Shown here one piece after another: positions 29,646 through 37,508 of a DNA stretch of 64,000 bases. The stretch's first letter is position 1, and each line of letters opens with the position of its first letter. The stretch covers positions 868,001 through 932,000 of the forward strand of contig NZ_CP039432.1 of assembly GCF_005484805.1 (NCBI RefSeq), in the 5' to 3' direction. Source of the stretch: Rhodococcus sp. SGAir0479. GTDB lineage: Bacteria > Actinomycetota > Actinomycetes > Mycobacteriales > Mycobacteriaceae. The notes beneath the pieces were generated by a model. That model did no database searches, was not told the origin of the DNA, and saw only the letters and a program-made list of their open reading frames with translations. The position numbers and the translations under genes are program-made.

Positions 29646-29916
29646 CCAACCTCCTCAAAGTTGTTCCCGCCTTCCCGGTGAACTCGGTTCCCCTGTTTGA
29701 CGGACCTGTCCCCACTTCATCGGTCCGGCGGGTCGGAGCATTTCATACCGGTTGTGCCGTTTGGATGATTGTTCCAAATGCGCCTGGATCCGGGTTGCGT
29801 GGTGTACCGGGCAACGGGGCGGGGGCAAGCGCGGGAGTGCCCTGTGGTGAACGGCCCCAGTGCCTTGCGCCGACAGTCTCAGCCCTAATCACATTCTTCG
29901 AGCGTGGTGGGGGACG
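29646..29916. promoter_or_regulatory. Divergent promoter region with TTTGGA palindrome
   Basis: This 271-bp gap separates the leftward GHKL-Z1 pair from the rightward SNF2 helicase and must hold promoters for both. At 29760-29778 the arms TTTGGA and TCCAAA are perfect inverted repeats around 7 bases, a plausible operator placed between the two start sites. No -10/-35 pair was convincing. The SNF2 gene has a G-rich GGTGGGGGA just before its start. Confidence 0.35.
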
Positions 29917-32058
29917 ATGTCTGGCGTGGATGAGACGGTTAGATCACTGGACGCACTGTTCGTGCTGGGGCAGCAGGCACTCGACGCCCCGCCTGCGCTG
30001 CGCACCGCGATCACCGCCGCAGTCTCCGCGGCGATCGCGTCCCGGGTGGACACAGCACTGCGCGAGATCCCCGTCGAGTCGATCAAGGACGTGCTGCCGA
30101 AGGGCACCCGCACAGGCGGGCTGGCGGCCTCCCGGTTCCGGACGATTGCGGATGTGGTGGGGTCATCGCCGGCTCTACTGGCAACCGTCCCCGGTATCGG
30201 TCCGCAGTCCGCGGCCGCCATTCATACGGAGGCGCTCGCCCAGCAGCAGCGGGTGCGTGGTGAGGTCCGGTTCCGGCTCGACCCGGACACGCGGAGTGCG
30301 GCGGACGCCGACATCCTGCGTTCACTCCTGGCCTTGCGTGACATCGAACCGGCCGTCGAGCGAGTACGTGAACCTTTGGCGGCGCTCCACGCTCGAGTCG
30401 ACCCACTACGGCCCGCTGCGAAGCGCGCCGGAAGCAGACTTGCGAGGTTCTTCTCCGGCAGGAAGAAGCGCGCCGAGGCTCAGGCTGCGGTTACACAGAT
30501 CCAAGCCATCGTCGCGGACCCTCGGCTAACTGACCTGCACACCCAGCTGCTCGCCGTCGTGCAGACCCCACCCCGCGTCGATGACCCGTGGGCCGAGTAC
30601 CAGCGGGACGCGGCGACGGTCAACGCACTACTCTCCCAGTTCGTCTCGGCTGGCACCGAGCAGGAGACAAAGTCGGCGCACGGGTTCATCGCCCGAGACC
30701 TCGTCGACGCAGCCGACCGCGTGGTGCTCGACCGAACTCACCTGCGGTCGTTCCTGCGCGGCTACCAGGCGTTCGGGGCGCAGTATCTGCTGACCCGCCG
30801 CAAGGCCATCCTCGGTGACGAAATGGGTCTCGGTAAAACTGTGCAATCGTTGGCAGTGGCCGCGCACCTCGCAGCGCAGGGCAAGAGACACGCGCTGGTG
30901 GTGTGCCCCGCGAGTGTAGTGAGCAATTGGATTATCGAGACCGGAAAGCACACCGACCTGCGGCCGTGGCAGGTACACGGTCCAGACCGTGACACGCTGC
31001 TGGGGGAGTGGGCCAGCTCCGGCGGAGTCGCCGTCACCACCTTCGACACACTCAAGGCACTACAGATACCCGTGCACCCGGACCTGCTGGTGGTCGACGA
31101 GGCGCACTACATCAAGAACCCGAGCACCCAGCGGGCACGGGTTGTGCGTGCGGTGCTGGACACCTCCGAGTACGTGGTGCTCCTCAGCGGCACCCCGATG
31201 GAGAACCGGGTCGAGGAGTTCAAGCACTTGGTGAGCTACGTTCAACCCACGCTGGCACACCGTATTCACGTGCGCGACGGGTTGGCCGGCGCAACCGGCT
31301 TCCGAAAGGCCGTCGCTCCGGCATACCTGCGCCGCAACCAGGCCGATGTGCTCACCGAGCTACCCGGCCTGATCGAGGTAGAGGACTGGGTGCTGCTCGG
31401 ACGTCAAGACGGTGCCGCGTACCGCGACGCCGTGCGTGACGGCAACTTCATGGCGATGCGGCAGGCTGCGTACGCGCCCGGTGCCCGATCTGGATCTGCG
31501 AAGCTGGACCGACTCGTCGAGATCGTGGAGGAAGCGGAGCAGAACGATGCGAAGGTGCTGGTGTTCTCGTTCTTCCGGGGCGTCCTCGACTCCATCCGGG
31601 ATGCCGTGCCGGGTACTGTGTTCGGACCGATCACCGGTGCCACCGCCACCACCGAACGGCAACGTATGGTGGACCAGTTCAGCGACCATTCGGGAAGTGC
31701 TGTATTGCTCGCGCAGATCGAGGCAGGTGGTGTGGGCCTGAACATTCAGGCCGCATCGGTAGTGATTCTCGCCGAGCCGCAATGGAAACCGAGCACCGAG
31801 GCGCAGGCCGTTGCGCGGGCACACCGGATGGGACAGGTGCGCACGGTGCAGGTGCACCGACTCCTCGCCAAGGACAGCGTCGACGAGTTGATGCGTGCTG
31901 TGTTGGCAAGGAAATCGGATCTGTTCGATGAGTACGCGCGACGCAGTCATGTGAAGGAGTCCGACGCCGCGGCGGTCGCGTCCGGTTGGGACGGCGGGAC
32001 TGCACCGACCGAGGCGGAGTTCGTCCGTGCGGAGCAACGGCGGTTGGAGGGTGCGTGA
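29917..32058 (+). CDS. SNF2-family helicase with helix-hairpin-helix motif
   Basis: A 713-aa protein. Residues about 85-107 hold a helix-hairpin-helix (TVPGIGPQSAAAIHTEA), a non-specific DNA-binding element. The helicase core has DEMGLGKTVQSL near residue 302 and DEAHYIKNPST near 394, and the C-terminal lobe ends with ARAHRMGQVRTVQVHRL, the SNF2 motif VI. ATG at 29917 is chosen for its upstream GGTGGGGGA; the longer frame back to 29860 lacks a site. It diverges from the Z1/GHKL pair. SNF2 helicases are frequent in defense operons such as DISARM, but the other DISARM genes are absent here. A DNA-remodelling role with Z1/GHKL is inferred from position. Confidence 0.88.
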   Translation: MSGVDETVRSLDALFVLGQQALDAPPALRTAITAAVSAAIASRVDTALREIPVESIKDVLPKGTRTGGLAASRFRTIADVVGSSPALLATVPGIGPQSAAAIHTEALAQQQRVRGEVRFRLDPDTRSAADADILRSLLALRDIEPAVERVREPLAALHARVDPLRPAAKRAGSRLARFFSGRKKRAEAQAAVTQIQAIVADPRLTDLHTQLLAVVQTPPRVDDPWAEYQRDAATVNALLSQFVSAGTEQETKSAHGFIARDLVDAADRVVLDRTHLRSFLRGYQAFGAQYLLTRRKAILGDEMGLGKTVQSLAVAAHLAAQGKRHALVVCPASVVSNWIIETGKHTDLRPWQVHGPDRDTLLGEWASSGGVAVTTFDTLKALQIPVHPDLLVVDEAHYIKNPSTQRARVVRAVLDTSEYVVLLSGTPMENRVEEFKHLVSYVQPTLAHRIHVRDGLAGATGFRKAVAPAYLRRNQADVLTELPGLIEVEDWVLLGRQDGAAYRDAVRDGNFMAMRQAAYAPGARSGSAKLDRLVEIVEEAEQNDAKVLVFSFFRGVLDSIRDAVPGTVFGPITGATATTERQRMVDQFSDHSGSAVLLAQIEAGGVGLNIQAASVVILAEPQWKPSTEAQAVARAHRMGQVRTVQVHRLLAKDSVDELMRAVLARKSDLFDEYARRSHVKESDAAAVASGWDGGTAPTEAEFVRAEQRRLEGA

Positions 32059-32195
32059 TCGACGTCAAATGGTTACTGCTGAAACCGGTTTCGATTGATT
32101 CTGGCCCGGGTCTCGGTAGTACTCACGTTCCTAGACGTCCAGACGGTCTCGGTATGTCGTCCGCGGACGCATAATCAGCCCAGTATCGTAAAGGG

Positions 32196-32283
32196 ATCGA
32201 GCGCAGTCTCAGTTCGGTGATGATGCCGAGGGTGCTACTTTGCTGCCGACGCACAGCTTCGTCAATGCCAGTCCGGCGACGCC
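32196..32283 (-). pseudogene. Decayed fragment of a glcD-type FAD oxidase gene
   Basis: This stretch closely resembles the segment at about 38245-38330 inside the intact FAD oxidase gene of this window: both contain TCGGTGATGATGCCGAGGGTG followed by similar bases. Translated leftward it gives GVAGLALTKLCVGS, then after a frameshift TLGIITELRLRSIP, matching DVAGLSLTKLFVGS and TLGIITELTLRLIP of the intact gene. No flanking oxidase sequence is recognisable. Confidence 0.7.
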
Positions 32284-32741
32284 ACCGAAGGGGAAGGCGC
32301 GAGGTCTGACACCGACAGCGACTTCCACAGAGCCGGATACGCAGAATGATTGCCGATGACCCGGGAGATGCTCTCGACGGCCTGCCCGGCGAACCCTGCG
32401 TCGTCGCGAACGCGGTCATAGGCGGCGACGCTCAGACCCGCGGCCAGATCGTGCTTCGCGACGAGCTTGTACGGGATCGTGGCTTCGAGCTCCCACCATG
32501 GTGACTGCCCGAGCGCCACCCATGGATTGGCCGGATTCGGTGGAGTTTTGGCGAGTGTGAACGGGGCGAGCGCTCGCCTCAGTTCGTCCTGCACCTCTCC
32601 GAACCTGGGCATCCGGGGCCTGCCGATGTGCGCCCGGTCGATCGCCCACAACAGGACCACGTACTGATACGGCGCCGGCTGGCCCTTGTAGATCTGAACC
32701 TTTATCTGGTGCAGAGATGCCAGTAGCTCCTCACCGGTCAC
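32262..32741 (-). pseudogene. Second half of a split ScoMcrA-like restriction protein
   Basis: An open frame of 159 codons from a GTG at 32741 that overlaps the stop of the preceding frame as GTGA. It contains YQYVVLLWAIDRAHIG and a tryptophan-containing PWWELEATIPYKL, resembling the domain that normally follows the ScoMcrA N-terminal head domain within one polypeptide. No HNH nuclease motif follows. Its last codons (ASPDWH, stop) are read from the glcD fragment, so the original 3' end was lost by recombination. It may still be translated by coupling, but is probably non-functional. Confidence 0.55.
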
Positions 32742-33034
32742 CGCGCGCGGGCCTGCGCGGAGTCGACGACGAACCCGAGATTGCTCAGAGTTCGAACCAC
32801 GGTGCGCACACCACCGCTGAAGTCGCGTCCGGTCCAGAACGTTCCCGTCGCAAAGCCGTGCGCCACGCCGACGATCGCTTTCGAGTCGTACCACCGGCCG
32901 TCGTGTGACAGGCGATAGATGCGAGCGACACTGAAGCCGTATTTCTCCAGGAACGACTCCTGGCCGAGTGTGTCGTACTCGTCGATCGCCGTCAGCACCG
33001 AAGCGCGTGTGATGTCTGTCAAAGCCACGGGCAC
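32738..33034 (-). CDS. ScoMcrA-like N-terminal head domain protein (split)
   Basis: 98 aa beginning MPVALTDITRASVLTAIDEY and containing FLEKYGFSVARIYRL, YDSKAIVGVAHG and RTLSNLGFVVD. This is the complete N-terminal head domain of ScoMcrA-like type IV restriction proteins, which target modified (phosphorothioate or 5-methylcytosine) DNA. In relatives it is fused to further domains and an HNH nuclease; here the frame closes after the head and continues in another frame. Frameshift of an ancestral gene is the simplest reading; a genuine two-gene arrangement with a GTGA overlap is possible. Confidence 0.6.
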   Translation of the reverse strand: MPVALTDITRASVLTAIDEYDTLGQESFLEKYGFSVARIYRLSHDGRWYDSKAIVGVAHGFATGTFWTGRDFSGGVRTVVRTLSNLGFVVDSAQARAR

Positions 33035-33086
33035 ACGGTAATACGTGTGTGATCACGCACCGCGGTGGGTCCTGGATCAGGAACGC

Positions 33087-33845
33087 TCACCAACCCGGGT
33101 AGAAGGGCTCGATCACAGGCGGGTCAGCTTCGGTGCGGTTCGGTGCCGGCGGGTTCGGCCCACCCCAGCGTTGCTTGGCCCAGGGCAGGCAGGCGTCATA
33201 GCTGGGGCGAGCGTACTCGAGTTCGTAGTGGGTGATGCGCCAGTCGCCGAAGACGTTGTCTGCGGGGCGGGGTGCGCGACCTTCGGGTCCGGTCATCGGG
33301 GGCAGCAACGGGGTTTCGAGGTCGACATCGTCGATGCGGTCGGTCCAACCAGGAGCGGGTGTATCGGGCTTCTCGACGGTGACTCGGGTGGCCCATAGTG
33401 CGCCTGAGGCGTAGTTGCGCGCGAAGGGAAAGCGGCCGTCGGTGGGTTGGGAGACGTCGGTGTCGTCGGTGCACACGATGGCGTCGACTCTTTGCTCGGT
33501 GGCCTGCTCCAGCAGCAAATTCAGGCGCATAGTTCCGATCGGCCCGACCGTGTTGTCGAGTGCATTGACCGCTATGGCAGTCGCGTTGGGGCCTGCGGCT
33601 TCGAGGTATCCGGGGTACGTGTAGCGGCGTCCGATGCCAAGTGCGATCAGATTGTTCTCTGCTGCCGCCCGGATGGCGGAGATCGGCGGCGAGTCCAGAT
33701 CGAGGTTCTCTGTGTTGCTCCACTGGAACGCGACCGACCACGATCTGGGTGGGGCGGAAGGTGTTTCGGCTGTCGAGCTACAGCCGACACACATCAGTGT
33801 GAGAGCGAGTGCGATTGCTGCAGCGGGGTTGTGCGGGGTTCTCAT
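33087..33845 (-). CDS. Putative lipoprotein, last gene of the EspC-type operon
   Basis: 252 aa with a signal peptide (residues 1-21, hydrophobic AAAIALALTLMCVGC) and a lipobox-like VGC, so probably anchored outside the cytoplasmic membrane. The mature part has no motif I recognise; it is rich in Pro and Asp and has a paired Cys (ACLPW near the end, and IVCTDD). Its ATG overlaps the stop of the large upstream gene as ATGA. In toxin-secretion operons a coupled lipoprotein can act as an immunity protein, or it may be a secretion accessory; neither is shown. Confidence 0.7.
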   Translation of the reverse strand: MRTPHNPAAAIALALTLMCVGCSSTAETPSAPPRSWSVAFQWSNTENLDLDSPPISAIRAAAENNLIALGIGRRYTYPGYLEAAGPNATAIAVNALDNTVGPIGTMRLNLLLEQATEQRVDAIVCTDDTDVSQPTDGRFPFARNYASGALWATRVTVEKPDTPAPGWTDRIDDVDLETPLLPPMTGPEGRAPRPADNVFGDWRITHYELEYARPSYDACLPWAKQRWGGPNPPAPNRTEADPPVIEPFYPGW

Positions 33846-36235
33846 CGGTGCACCTGAGGGTCAGCCAGGATCCTGTTTTCGTAGTGGGCTGCATCGGATG
33901 TGTACTCCTGCAGATTGCCCCGCCACTCGTCGAGTGGCCCGTTGAACCGCTCCAGCCTCAGGCCACCGCGATCCAGCGCTTCTTCCGCGATTGTGCGCAG
34001 TTCGACGGCCGTGGTGAGTCGACCATCGGTCGCCACGATTTCGCTGTAGCTGCGGAGCCTGCCATCGTCTACCCAGCCGCTCGGAATCAATGGATCCCCG
34101 TCGCTCAGGAGTTCGTCGAGAACGCTCGGCTCCTTCGCCGCGACAGCCTCGAGGACGTGGTACGCCCGCTGACCTGCAAGTAGGTTGTCGCTTACGTCGA
34201 ACGATTCCGCGGGCAGACCCGACTTCTCCGGTGTGATCCCCGCCTGCACAACCGACGACGCAATGTCGAGCGGGATGGCGGCCGGCCCGCCGAGGCCCAC
34301 CACGGTCTTGGTGGCGACGTCGATCGCGAGTCTTGTTCTGCCGGCGGTCTGTTCCGCCGCGGCGGCGTCGTCCAGCCCACGGTCGTACGCTTCGGCGCGC
34401 AGACCCTGATCCATGTAGCCGAGGAGCCGTCCACTTGCCTCCCCGAGCTGGTACCGGATGACGGTGGACTCGCCGTGCAACTCGCCGAACCGCCCGGCAT
34501 AGTCGTTGGTGCGTTCGATGATGGCGCCGTTGAAGAGCGCGGACGCCGTCGGGTCGGTGTTCATCAGCGTCGCCAACCGAATCGACCGGACATCCCCGAC
34601 CTCGCCGAGGGCGGCTTCGCGGTCGAATCCGTGGGTCTGCAGTTCGGGAGCGACCGCGATGTCCCCGAGGTAGGGGGTGACGGCCTGCGCGATTTGTTGC
34701 GTCAGAGCCGGGTTGACCTCGCCGAGCGAGCGCCCGTCATGGCCAGGCAGGTTCATCATCGATTCGAATCGACCGGATGAGCTGTCGGTGATCAGGGAGA
34801 TCAGGCCGGTCGCCGCTCTCCCCGCCTGTGTGGACTGGTCGACACTGACCTCCGGCCCCGGGATCGCGTTCTCGCCGATCCAGCCGAACAGGTTCGGCGC
34901 GCCGCGATCGTCGGACCAGTCGAACTGCAGGAGAGGCGTCATGGTGTTCGCGGGACGGTAACCGCTGTCGAGAGGCACGCGATCGGAGCCCTCGCCGGTG
35001 AGCAGCTGGGTGATCGCCTCGTGGTTGCGGCCGGAGACCTCGAGATAGTCCCGCATCGGCTGCTCCACCAGCTGCGGGTCGGCGCCGGAGAGTGCCGTTC
35101 CCTCAGCAAGATTCGCGGCCTGACGGGTCAGTTCACGCGCGAACTCGGTGCCCGGAGCGTAGCCCGGCTCGGATTCCGTCAACAGTTCCCCGAGACGCCG
35201 GGTGTCCTCGTGGAAGCGGTACTGGTCGGCGAGTGCCCCAGACTCGCCGGGAAAGCGGATCGCGTTGGCGTCGGCGCCGTGGGTGCGGGTGGAGATCACC
35301 TCGCGAAGATCGGACGGCAACTGGTCATAGGAACCGGGGGAGCGCAGCGACCCGTCCGGGTTGTAGCCGCTGCCGATGTTCTCGTTCGAGACCACCATCA
35401 GCCCGTTGGCCAACGAGTTGAGGGCACGCCCGGCGTTCGGATCACCACCGCCTTCCTGCGCCCGCAGATGATCGCCGAGCGCCAGGATCCCGTCCTTGCC
35501 GGCCGTGCGGTACAACTCGGCGTAGTAGTCGCGCACCGACTGCGGCAGTGTGCCGACCTGTCCACCGGCAGCGAGCGTGTCGAGTTCGGCGGCCGTAAGC
35601 CCCTGCGCCGGCAGCTGGCCGGCGATGCGGTCCAGGGCAGCGGTGTCGCCGGCGGCGGCGGCGCTCGCGAGCACGTCACCGTCCTCGCGCCCGAGCCGCC
35701 CGGCCCCGTCCTCGATCGAGTCGGACGGGTCACCGCCGGATCCGATTCGGTCACCGCGCGCGCGGATGCGTTGCGCCGCATCCTCGATTAGACGCGCCAC
35801 CTCGGTGTCCTCCCGTGCGAGCGCCGCGGCGGCCTCCACGACCGCGTCGCGGTGGGCGACCAGCAGTTCCGCGGAGGCGCCCGCGCCGCCGACCACGGTC
35901 CAGTCGTCGAGCACGGTGCACCCGTCGGCGAGAGCAGCTTCAACCCGCGACAGTGCCGCATCCCGTGCCCAGTACAACCGCTGCGCGCCGTCGTCGAGGA
36001 TCTTGGCGAGGTCGCGCACCTCGTTGGAGAGACTCTGGCCTGCCGCGCGCTCGGCGTCGACGCGGTCGCGGGCGGCGTCGTAGGCGATGCCGGACCAGTC
36101 GTGTCCAAGGTCGTCGATGCCCCGCGATGTGGAAGCCAGTTCGTCGAGGAAGCGGGAGTCGGCGGCGGCAGTGCGGGCGGCGGCGTCGGACAGCAGAGCG
36201 GTGTTCCAGGATCGGACCTCGGGCAGGCTCGGCAT
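33842..36235 (-). CDS. Large helical ESX-type substrate-like protein
   Basis: 797 aa. The first 130 residues are helical with a WSG turn (GHDWSGIAYDAARDRV), like the WXG helical hairpin of type VII secretion substrates. The rest is Ala/Asp/Arg-rich helical sequence with several VPLDS, LGEVNPAL and GYLD-type segments, as in actinobacterial proteins labelled TPR-repeat-region-containing. The ATG at 36235 shares a base with the stop of the EspC-like gene, and its stop overlaps the lipoprotein gene. No toxin domain could be recognised at the C-terminus. It is probably exported with its EspC-like partner. Confidence 0.65.
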   Translation of the reverse strand: MPSLPEVRSWNTALLSDAAARTAAADSRFLDELASTSRGIDDLGHDWSGIAYDAARDRVDAERAAGQSLSNEVRDLAKILDDGAQRLYWARDAALSRVEAALADGCTVLDDWTVVGGAGASAELLVAHRDAVVEAAAALAREDTEVARLIEDAAQRIRARGDRIGSGGDPSDSIEDGAGRLGREDGDVLASAAAAGDTAALDRIAGQLPAQGLTAAELDTLAAGGQVGTLPQSVRDYYAELYRTAGKDGILALGDHLRAQEGGGDPNAGRALNSLANGLMVVSNENIGSGYNPDGSLRSPGSYDQLPSDLREVISTRTHGADANAIRFPGESGALADQYRFHEDTRRLGELLTESEPGYAPGTEFARELTRQAANLAEGTALSGADPQLVEQPMRDYLEVSGRNHEAITQLLTGEGSDRVPLDSGYRPANTMTPLLQFDWSDDRGAPNLFGWIGENAIPGPEVSVDQSTQAGRAATGLISLITDSSSGRFESMMNLPGHDGRSLGEVNPALTQQIAQAVTPYLGDIAVAPELQTHGFDREAALGEVGDVRSIRLATLMNTDPTASALFNGAIIERTNDYAGRFGELHGESTVIRYQLGEASGRLLGYMDQGLRAEAYDRGLDDAAAAEQTAGRTRLAIDVATKTVVGLGGPAAIPLDIASSVVQAGITPEKSGLPAESFDVSDNLLAGQRAYHVLEAVAAKEPSVLDELLSDGDPLIPSGWVDDGRLRSYSEIVATDGRLTTAVELRTIAEEALDRGGLRLERFNGPLDEWRGNLQEYTSDAAHYENRILADPQVHR

Positions 36236-36516
36236 CAGTCGTCTCCGCCCAGCGCACCCAGCTGGGCGGTGAAGTCGGATTCGGTGACGTCGTACTCGTC
36301 CGCGTTCCCGCGCGCGATCTCTGCCAACTGCCGCAGCCGGTCCGCGACTCGTAGATAGGCGCCTTCGACGAACTCGGCGGCCTGATCACACGCCGCGGCT
36401 GCCGCGGAACCCGGAAGCCGGACGCCCGGACCGATCACGTCGAGCGCGTCGACCGCCTCGCCCGCGCCGTCCATGGTCGACGCGAACGCGCGCAGCTGCG
36501 CAGAGTCCACCTTCAT
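36235..36516 (-). CDS. EspC-like type VII secretion target (DUF2580)
   Basis: 93 aa. MKVDSAQLRAFASTMDGAG starts a helix, residues 30-42 form a short break, and a second helix (ACDQAAEFVEGAYLRVADRL) follows. This is the layout and length of the EspC/DUF2580 family of ESX-secreted helper proteins. The acidic C-terminus (ESDFTAQL) fits a secretion tail. It heads a three-gene coupled operon with the large helical protein and the lipoprotein. No ESX core genes are within the window. Confidence 0.75.
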   Translation of the reverse strand: MKVDSAQLRAFASTMDGAGEAVDALDVIGPGVRLPGSAAAAACDQAAEFVEGAYLRVADRLRQLAEIARGNADEYDVTESDFTAQLGALGGDD

Positions 36517-36679
36517 GCAATTCCCCCTCGACCCCGGCGACCTCCCCTGATCGCACCGGCTCGGTCGTCAATGTACCGAACGACGTGCGACGCCCTGGCC
36601 GGTGGCGCCCGGCGAGTGCGGCGGCGGCCGTACAGTGGCCCGAGCCTTACGGCGTTCGTCGTCGGTGAAGGGGGATGCA

Positions 36680-37501
36680 ATGGGGTCTTTCGATCGAGTG
36701 CAGCATCCCGTGGAGTGGCGCAGCGCGTCGTTCTCGATCCGGGAGACGGCCGCGCTGACGCTGCTGGCCGCAATCGGCTGCGCCGCAATGGCGATCGGTG
36801 TCGTCGGCGGACTCGACGGGCGGCCGATGGTGCTTCGGTACGGCTCGGCGTACGGGTGCCTCGTCGTGCTCGTCGCGGCTTTCGGGGTGCTGTCGAGGCG
36901 GACGGGCGCCGGTGGCTCGGTGCGCACCGTGGATGTCGAATCGGGGACGGCCTCGGCGATCCGGCAGTCCCGCCTCCTGTGGGGAGTGCTCGTCGCGATG
37001 ACGGTGTGTTGCGCGCTTCTCACCGTCGGCCCAGCCCTCGAGATCTACCTCAACGCAGCCACGCCCGGGATTCCCGGCGCAACGGTGATCTTCGGTGTCT
37101 CCGGGATCCTGTTCGGGTCGTTCCTCATCGTGGTGGTGGCGCGGCTTGTGCGACCCGGCGCGGTGATGCTGACCCCCGACGGCCATCATCGCGGCTGGAG
37201 CTTCCACTCCTATCTGCCGTGGGAATCGGTGGCCGGGGTGAAAGCCGCGTACAGCGACCACCGAATGATCCTGCTGATCGGCTTCGCGAACGCGCACTGG
37301 ACCCGCCGCTACACCACCCCGATCTGGCGGATCGACAAACGGCCCCCGGTGCCGATGATCGAGCTGGACTGCCGCAGGTTCGCGATGGACGACCTGCTCC
37401 TGCTGCAGTTCGTGAGCTTCTACGCGGACGATCCCACGCTGCGTCGCGAGCTCGGAACCGATGCGGCAAGAGCGCGATTCGCGGCCCGCGACTTCGGGTG
37501 A
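36680..37501 (+). CDS. Four-TM membrane protein
   Basis: 273 aa. Four hydrophobic segments lie within the first 165 residues, in two pairs (residues about 20-42, 53-72, 95-118 and 130-155), followed by a soluble C-terminal domain with several aromatic residues (HHRGWSFHSYLPWESV) that resembles a PH-like module. ATG at 36680 is preceded by GAAGGGGGA. It diverges from the EspC operon and converges with the FAD oxidase gene. No characterised family is recognised. Confidence 0.7.
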   Translation: MGSFDRVQHPVEWRSASFSIRETAALTLLAAIGCAAMAIGVVGGLDGRPMVLRYGSAYGCLVVLVAAFGVLSRRTGAGGSVRTVDVESGTASAIRQSRLLWGVLVAMTVCCALLTVGPALEIYLNAATPGIPGATVIFGVSGILFGSFLIVVVARLVRPGAVMLTPDGHHRGWSFHSYLPWESVAGVKAAYSDHRMILLIGFANAHWTRRYTTPIWRIDKRPPVPMIELDCRRFAMDDLLLLQFVSFYADDPTLRRELGTDAARARFAARDFG

Positions 37502-37508
37502 TGTCCGA

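Noticed and set aside
29917-32058. A DISARM system around the SNF2 helicase
   Set aside because: No drmA, drmB, drmC or DISARM methylase gene is present nearby.
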